Both the position numbers and the translations under genes were made by a program. From JANQQZ01 sp039179915 (lineage in GTDB: Bacteria; Planctomycetota; Phycisphaerae; Phycisphaerales; UBA1924), in NCBI GenBank assembly GCA_039179915.1, contig JBCDEF010000160.1, forward strand, positions 1 through 6,326: a stretch of DNA of 6,326 nucleotides, written 5' to 3'. Shown here piece after piece: positions 5,471 to 6,326 of this stretch. The stretch's first letter is position 1; each line of letters opens with the position of its first letter. The notes under the pieces are model-generated. The model was not told the DNA's origin and ran no database searches. It saw only the letters and a program-made list of their open reading frames with translations.

Positions 5471-5965
5471 TCAGCAGTCGTTCCGGTCGGCGGCGTCATC
5501 ATCGCCGCCGCACTCGGCCGGCTCGATCACCGCGCTCATCGGGCCCGCCGAACGCTGCATCAGCGGGTCGGGGCCGAAGCTGTGGATCTGCTCGGCTTTG
5601 AGCTCGGCCAGCTCGCGGTGCGTCGTCATGCAGACCGCCCGTCCGTCCGCATCGACCGTCTTCGCAAGCTCGTACGCCCGCTCGATCGAGACGCCGAAGA
5701 TCGTCTGCATCATCCGCATCACGTACTCGTACGTGTGGTCGTCGTCGTCGAGCAGGATCACACGCCAGGGCACCGGCTGCTCACGCTCGGACTCGGGCAC
5801 CGGCCGGACACGCGGCCGGACGACCATCGACCCCGCGCCGCCCTCCGGCGAGGATCCGAAGCCAAATCCAAGGCCAGGCCCAAAACCCGACTCGTCCCAG
5901 CCGGTCCCGTCGGAGCCCGCCTGATCCATGGCAGACGGTTCGAACGTATTGCACCCCTCGCTCAT
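5471..5965 (-). CDS. clpS: ATP-dependent Clp protease adaptor ClpS
   Basis: ClpS captures proteins with N-degron residues and hands them to the ClpA/ClpC unfoldase of the Clp protease. The core is residues 66-151: PWRVILLDDDDHTYEYV (66-82), GRAVCMTT (108-115), AELKAEQIHSFGPDP (120-134) and GPMSAVIEPAE (141-151). At 164 residues it is longer than E. coli ClpS (about 106) because of an N-terminal extension of about 60 residues that is Gly-rich (27-45) followed by a basic stretch (RPRVR, 50-54). An acidic tail (GGDDDAAD) ends the protein. By ungapped alignment, the E. coli pocket residues Asn34 and His66 are replaced by Asp73 and Asp105. I chose ATG 5965 because TAGAAT lies 6 nt upstream; Met13 (5929) and Met47 (5827) are alternatives that would remove part or most of the extension. 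It is first in the block and divergent from the HU gene. Confidence 0.93.
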   Translation of the reverse strand: MSEGCNTFEPSAMDQAGSDGTGWDESGFGPGLGFGFGSSPEGGAGSMVVRPRVRPVPESEREQPVPWRVILLDDDDHTYEYVMRMMQTIFGVSIERAYELAKTVDADGRAVCMTTHRELAELKAEQIHSFGPDPLMQRSAGPMSAVIEPAECGGDDDAADRNDC

Positions 5966-5971
5966 GGCAGA

Positions 5972-5977
5972 ATTCTA
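5972..5977 (-). promoter_or_regulatory. Candidate -10 element for a leaderless clpS transcript
   Basis: TAGAAT on the minus strand matches five of six bases of the sigma-70 -10 consensus and ends 6 nt before the clpS ATG. The transcript would then begin at the start codon, in keeping with the missing Shine-Dalgarno. A TTGACG lies only 11 nt upstream, too close to serve as its -35. This would be the main promoter of the clpS-dehydrogenase-pdxJ-DinB block. Confidence 0.5.
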
Positions 5978-6104
5978 CCCCCACAAGGCGTCAATTGGTC
6001 CCAAAAACGATCGGACACCCGAAAATAACGCCCGGAAGCGGCCCCCGCCGATACAGGTGTCACGCAAGGAAGCACCCGGTGCATCCCGCTCAGCGATCGA
6101 ACGC

Positions 6105-6109
6105 AGGAG
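6105..6109 (+). promoter_or_regulatory. Shine-Dalgarno site of the HU gene
   Basis: AGGAG with an 8-nt spacer before ATG 6118, a standard ribosome binding site that fixes the start of the HU gene. Confidence 0.8.
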
Positions 6110-6117
6110 ACCAGACC

Positions 6118-6326
6118 ATGAACAAAGGTGAACTGATCGACCACGTCGCCAACGAGATGGAGTCGACCAAGGCAGACGCCGCCCGCGCCATCGACGCCGT
6201 GATCGCCGCGATCACCGAAGGCGTCCGCGAGAAGGACAAGGTTGTCATCACCGGCTTCGGCACCTTCCAAAAGAAGCTCCGCGCTCAGCGGCAGGGTATC
6301 AACCCAGCCACCAAGAAGCCGATCAC
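6118..6326 (+). CDS. hup: HU-family DNA-binding protein (C-terminus outside window)
   Basis: The 69 visible residues begin MNKGELIDHVANEMESTKAD and follow the HU fold: two N-terminal helices (about 3-38), then VVITGFGTFQKK (42-53) entering the beta sheet, then the start of the DNA-binding arm. The arm motif RQGINPATKKPI (58-69) contains Pro63 at the position where HU and IHF intercalate into DNA. HU binds as a dimer, bends DNA and organises the nucleoid. The right edge cuts the gene in the arm, so about 20 residues of a normal HU are missing. Whether a Lys/Ala-rich tail follows, as in some HU homologues, cannot be seen. HU rather than IHF is favoured by the MNKxELI start. ATG 6118 is supported by AGGAG 8 nt upstream. 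It is divergent from clpS. Confidence 0.95.
   Translation, partial: MNKGELIDHVANEMESTKADAARAIDAVIAAITEGVREKDKVVITGFGTFQKKLRAQRQGINPATKKPI

Larger units (their letters stand above)
5966..6117. promoter_or_regulatory. Divergent control region between clpS and the HU gene
   Basis: This 152-bp region carries the clpS -10 candidate on the left and the HU ribosome site on the right. An unusually AT-rich patch, CCAAAAACGA and GAAAATAACG (6001-6030), stands out from the GC-rich surroundings. No -35/-10 pair with normal spacing could be fitted for the HU gene. A perfect odd palindrome, GCACC-C-GGTGC (6072-6082), lies 36 nt before the HU ATG and could be an operator or a small leader hairpin. Confidence 0.4.

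Noticed and set aside
5461..5502. An upstream dehydrogenase start at 5502 overlapping clpS by 32 nt
   Set aside because: The added residues are not part of the fold, and the start at 5460 gives a clean 10-nt gap after the clpS stop; neither start has a good ribosome site, so this remains a preference.
4486..5601. A 371-codon plus-strand open frame opposite the dehydrogenase gene
   Set aside because: It is antisense to a protein with complete catalytic motifs, is rich in Arg, His, Pro and Ala as expected from GC-rich antisense frames, and has no recognisable domain.
4952..6028. A 358-codon plus-strand open frame across the clpS and dehydrogenase genes
   Set aside because: It crosses two confirmed genes and the clpS promoter region on the opposite strand and shows no family signature.

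Overview
This GC-rich window contains nine genes and no mobile element, tRNA, rRNA, CRISPR array or phage gene. Most likely it is chromosomal DNA from a planctomycete, possibly of the class Phycisphaerae. The pointers are a Lys/Arg/Ala-rich histone H1-like protein, a planctomycete-type ClpS core (DDDDHTYEYV), a class II DAHP synthase, and a short intergenic element resembling one I remember from planctomycete genomes. The assignment is an inference from style, because no rRNA or other marker is present.

Layout from left to right. 1-287 (minus): the N-terminal part of an H1-like basic DNA-binding protein that runs off the left edge. 288-560: a divergent intergenic region holding an RNA-type hairpin upstream of the H1-like gene. 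561-1931 (plus): class II DAHP synthase, the first step of the shikimate pathway. 1932-2024: a convergent gap with the short repeat-like element. 2025-2609 (minus): a HIT-family nucleotide hydrolase or phosphorylase. It is divergent, by 50 bp, from 2660-3145 (plus), a stand-alone protein with two CBS domains. 3175-5965 (minus): a four-gene block transcribed right to left in the order clpS, D-2-hydroxyacid dehydrogenase, pdxJ, DinB-family protein. Its spacings are 10 nt, 28 nt and a 4-nt overlap, so it is probably one operon with an added internal promoter. 5966-6117: a divergent regulatory region. 6118-6326 (plus): the start of an HU-family gene cut by the right edge.

The genes are mostly housekeeping: aromatic amino acid synthesis, vitamin B6 synthesis, the N-degron protease adaptor and nucleoid proteins. 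The main biochemical link is the 2-hydroxyacid dehydrogenase directly upstream of pdxJ. It could feed the DXP-dependent vitamin B6 pathway (4-phosphoerythronate oxidation) or serine synthesis. Translation starts seem to fall into two classes. The H1-like, DinB and HU genes have clear Shine-Dalgarno sites. clpS and pdxJ have none, but each carries a TAGA(A/C)T hexamer exactly 6 nt before the ATG, which suggests leaderless transcripts. I found no convincing evidence of a previously undescribed multi-gene system; the findings below are smaller anomalies.
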